The notes below the pieces were generated by a model. That model had not been told where the DNA came from. It ran no database searches and saw nothing but the letters and a program-made list of their open reading frames with translations. A DNA stretch of 54,990 nucleotides from Saccharopolyspora elongata (GTDB taxonomy: Bacteria; Actinomycetota; Actinomycetes; Mycobacteriales; Pseudonocardiaceae), in contig NZ_SMKW01000063.1 in assembly GCF_004348985.1 (NCBI RefSeq), positions 1 through 54,990 of the forward strand. The letters run 5' to 3'. Every line of letters starts with the position of its first letter. The first letter of the stretch is position 1. The position numbers were made by a program, and so were the translations under genes. Below, piece by piece: positions 33,501-36,500 of this stretch.

Positions 33501-36500
33501 GCCGACGGACTTCAGCTCGGCTCCGAGGAGCTTCTTCGCGTCGGACTTGTCGCCGTGCTCGTGCGTCGCGAGGCTGGTGTGGTTCTTCAGTTCGAGCCGG
33601 ATCTCGACGAGATCGGCCGCGTGCGAAGACTTCTGCTTGCTCGACGCCGGTTTCTTGTCGGTGGAGGTGAACTTGCCGGACTTGCCGAAGGTGATCTGCC
33701 CGTCGAGGCCCAGCTGCGCCGGGCCCCTGCTGCCACCGAAGAGCGAGGCGAGATCGCGCAGCCACCGGAACCTGAGCCCGGCCTCGGCGGCGTCGCCGAA
33801 GACGTACTCGGCCATGCGCTCGAGCGACAGCCGGCGGTCGACCCCGATCTGGGCCCTGGTCTTGCCGGTGATGGTGAAATCGACCAACTCGCTCCGCGCG
33901 TGCCACGCCACGGAGTCGGGCCGGAGGTCGGGCTTGATCGCGAACCGCGGCGGCAGCTGATCTGCCCTGACGCTCGCATGCTTGACCTCCAGGCCGTACA
34001 GGAGCGCCTCGACCGACGCGTCCTTCATCAGCGACGAATTGGCGGTGGTGTTGATCAGCTTGAGCAGCGCGCTGTTCTGCTTGACGAACTCCGGCAGCGC
34101 GGCCATCAGCTTGTGCTGGAAGCCGCGGCCGAGGTGGGAGTCCCCCACCGCCGCGATGAGGTTCGCCGCCTTCTGGGTGAGGTAGGCCGGTTTCCGGCCC
34201 TCCGGCCGCTCGGTCGCCGAACCGTCGGGGTCGACGTCGCCCCGCGCCGCCTCGATCTCCGCCTTGATCTTCGCCGCTGCCTCGCCGTCGCGGAGATCGT
34301 TGGCAGGGGCGAGGAAGTCGACCTTCCCGAAGTCCGCCTTGTCGCCCGGAGCCGGGCTGCGGCCGTCGAACGCCCAGGTCAGATCGAACCCGGCCTCGAA
34401 CGCCTTGTTCGCCGAGGGCAGCTTCACGGTCTTCACGAACGACTGGTTCAGCCGTTCACCGATCCTCTTGAAGGTCTCGTTGATCCACGTGACCTGGGGC
34501 GCCACGCTCAGGAAGCCCGAGACCATGGCGGGGACCGCACCGATGCTGACCGAGACCTGCGTCTTGACGCCGGTCTCCCTGCTCGACTCCGTCCGCTCCG
34601 ACTGCTCGAAGACGTTCTTCTGCTCGGTCTTGCCCTTACCAGCGGTCTCCAGGATGGACTCGGGCCGCACGTCGAGGTTCAGGTCCAGCAGGCGGTGGCC
34701 GGGCTTGCCGTCGGGGGTCGTCCGGCCCGTGGGGAGCACGAAGGTCATGCCCTGCGCGAGCAGCTTCAGTGCCCCGAATTCGCCGGCGTGGAGGGTGAGG
34801 GCTGCCAGGTCTTCCTTCAGCCTGCCCCGCGGCGCCGCCATGGAATCGCCTTGCAGCTGCGGGATCAAACCGATGACGTGGTCGGCGAAATCTTCCGCGG
34901 CCTGCTCGCGGGACACCGGCCTGGGGTCCGCGTCCGAGCGCTGTTCCCGGGGACCGGGGACCACTCCGTTGATCTGCTGCAGCCGGTAGGTGTCCGGGAA
35001 CTTCCCGTCCAGGTACAGCTTGAGGGGCACATTGCCCTGGGGGTGCTTCGGCAGCTCGTCGGTCTTCGGCGGCTCCTCGTCGGTGGTCGTGGATGCGGAG
35101 TCCGGGACATCGGATTCCGATTCGTGCTGGAGGGCCTCCAGCTCGTGCGCCTCTTCCTCGCGGATGGTCGGCAGGCCGGGCTGCTCCTCGATCTTCCTGA
35201 TGGCCTTGTACAGGTCATCGCCCGGCTTGATGCCCATCAAGCGGTCGAGCGGCGATTCGGCGGTCGGGTCGATCTCGGGCGTCGACTCGTCGTCCTCCGC
35301 GACTCGGCGGGGCGGCGCGGCCGATTCCAGGTCGGTAGCGGCCTGCCCCCAGGATGGCAGCGGGGTCGGCGCGAGCATCCTCGCCGGCCTGGAGATCTCG
35401 CCGTGCGACCACGTCGGCGCCGCGTTCTGGTCGATGTTCAGGTAGCGCAGCGCCTGCTCGGGCAGGCCGACCGGGTGCTCGGGGTTCGGCCGGGCGTCCG
35501 GCTTCCGGAACTCCTTGCCCGGCGGGGTCGTCGTGGTGACGTCGGTGACCTGCCGCACCAGCCCGCTCAGCTCGGGCCGCGAGTGGAGGTAGCCCAGCGC
35601 GGCCGTCCAGATGGCGTCGGGCTGCCGGTGCTTGGCGACCAGTTCGCGCACCCCGGCCAGGTTCAGGTCGCCGCCCCGGTCGCGGAGGCCGCTGACCAGC
35701 GACTCGACGACCTGCTTGGTGAGTTCGACCGACGCTTCCCAGTTCTCGTGCCCGATCGTCGACGCCTCGGGGGTGGCGTCAAATTGCCGGCTTCCGAACG
35801 GGTTCGACGCCGCTCGATCGTCCACTGTGCTCGATCGAAGCTCGGAGATCAGCAGGTGCGCCAACGCCTCGGTGGCGTAGCTGTGGCCGACGCCCTCGAC
35901 CTCCGACGTGAGGACGTGCCCGTCGGGCGTCCTGGGGTCGCTCAGCGCGTGGTTGACACCGAGCTGCTCGGCCAGCAGGCCGATCTGGAACAGGTGCCGC
36001 ACCCGGAAACCGGACCTCGTCGTCGGCGAGTCGCCCATGATGTTGGCGACGTTGCTCTGGACGCGAGAAAGTAGACCGGAATCGGAGTGCTGGGATTCCA
36101 GCGGGGGCGCTCCGCCGTCGTCCTTCTCGGTGTCGGTCGGCGTGGGCGTGCTGGACTGCGCCGAGTGTTGACCCCCGGCACCATCGTCGCCCCCCTGCTG
36201 CAAGAACGGGTTGGTGCTCGGCGACTCGGGCTGCTGGACGAACGGATTCGTCTCGATCGGCCCCTTCTCCCGCAAGAAGGGGTTGGTGATCGACGGCTCG
36301 GGCGGTTGCAAGAACGGGTTGGTGCTGGGCGCCTCGGACCGCTGCAAGAAGGGGTTTCGGCTCGACGTCTCCGTCGGCAAGAAGGGATTGCTGCTCGAAG
36401 AGACCGCGTGCCGGAACGGGTGAGTGCTCGGCGACTCCGACTGCTGCATGAACGGGTTTGTGCTCGACGTCTGCGTCTGCAAGAACGGATTGGTACTCGG

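Larger units (their letters stand above)
21318..34700 (-). repeat. Repeated beta-rich modules of the giant protein
   Basis: Residues about 1310-5770, apart from the OTU segment, contain roughly nine or ten diverged copies of one pattern: a Gly-rich amphipathic strand, a polar Ser/Thr/Glu/Asn loop (for example TTTSGSSTTATDEV), then a strand of the type REFDFDVAVQV, HVEFDFEVTI or LVFDLDVEYTV. Copies are separated by charged helical segments. Alternating hydrophobic residues suggest long beta-hairpins. No named family is assigned; counts are by eye and approximate. Confidence 0.55.

Noticed and set aside
29172..36074. A 2,300-codon plus-strand open frame
   Set aside because: Antisense shadow without recognisable domains.
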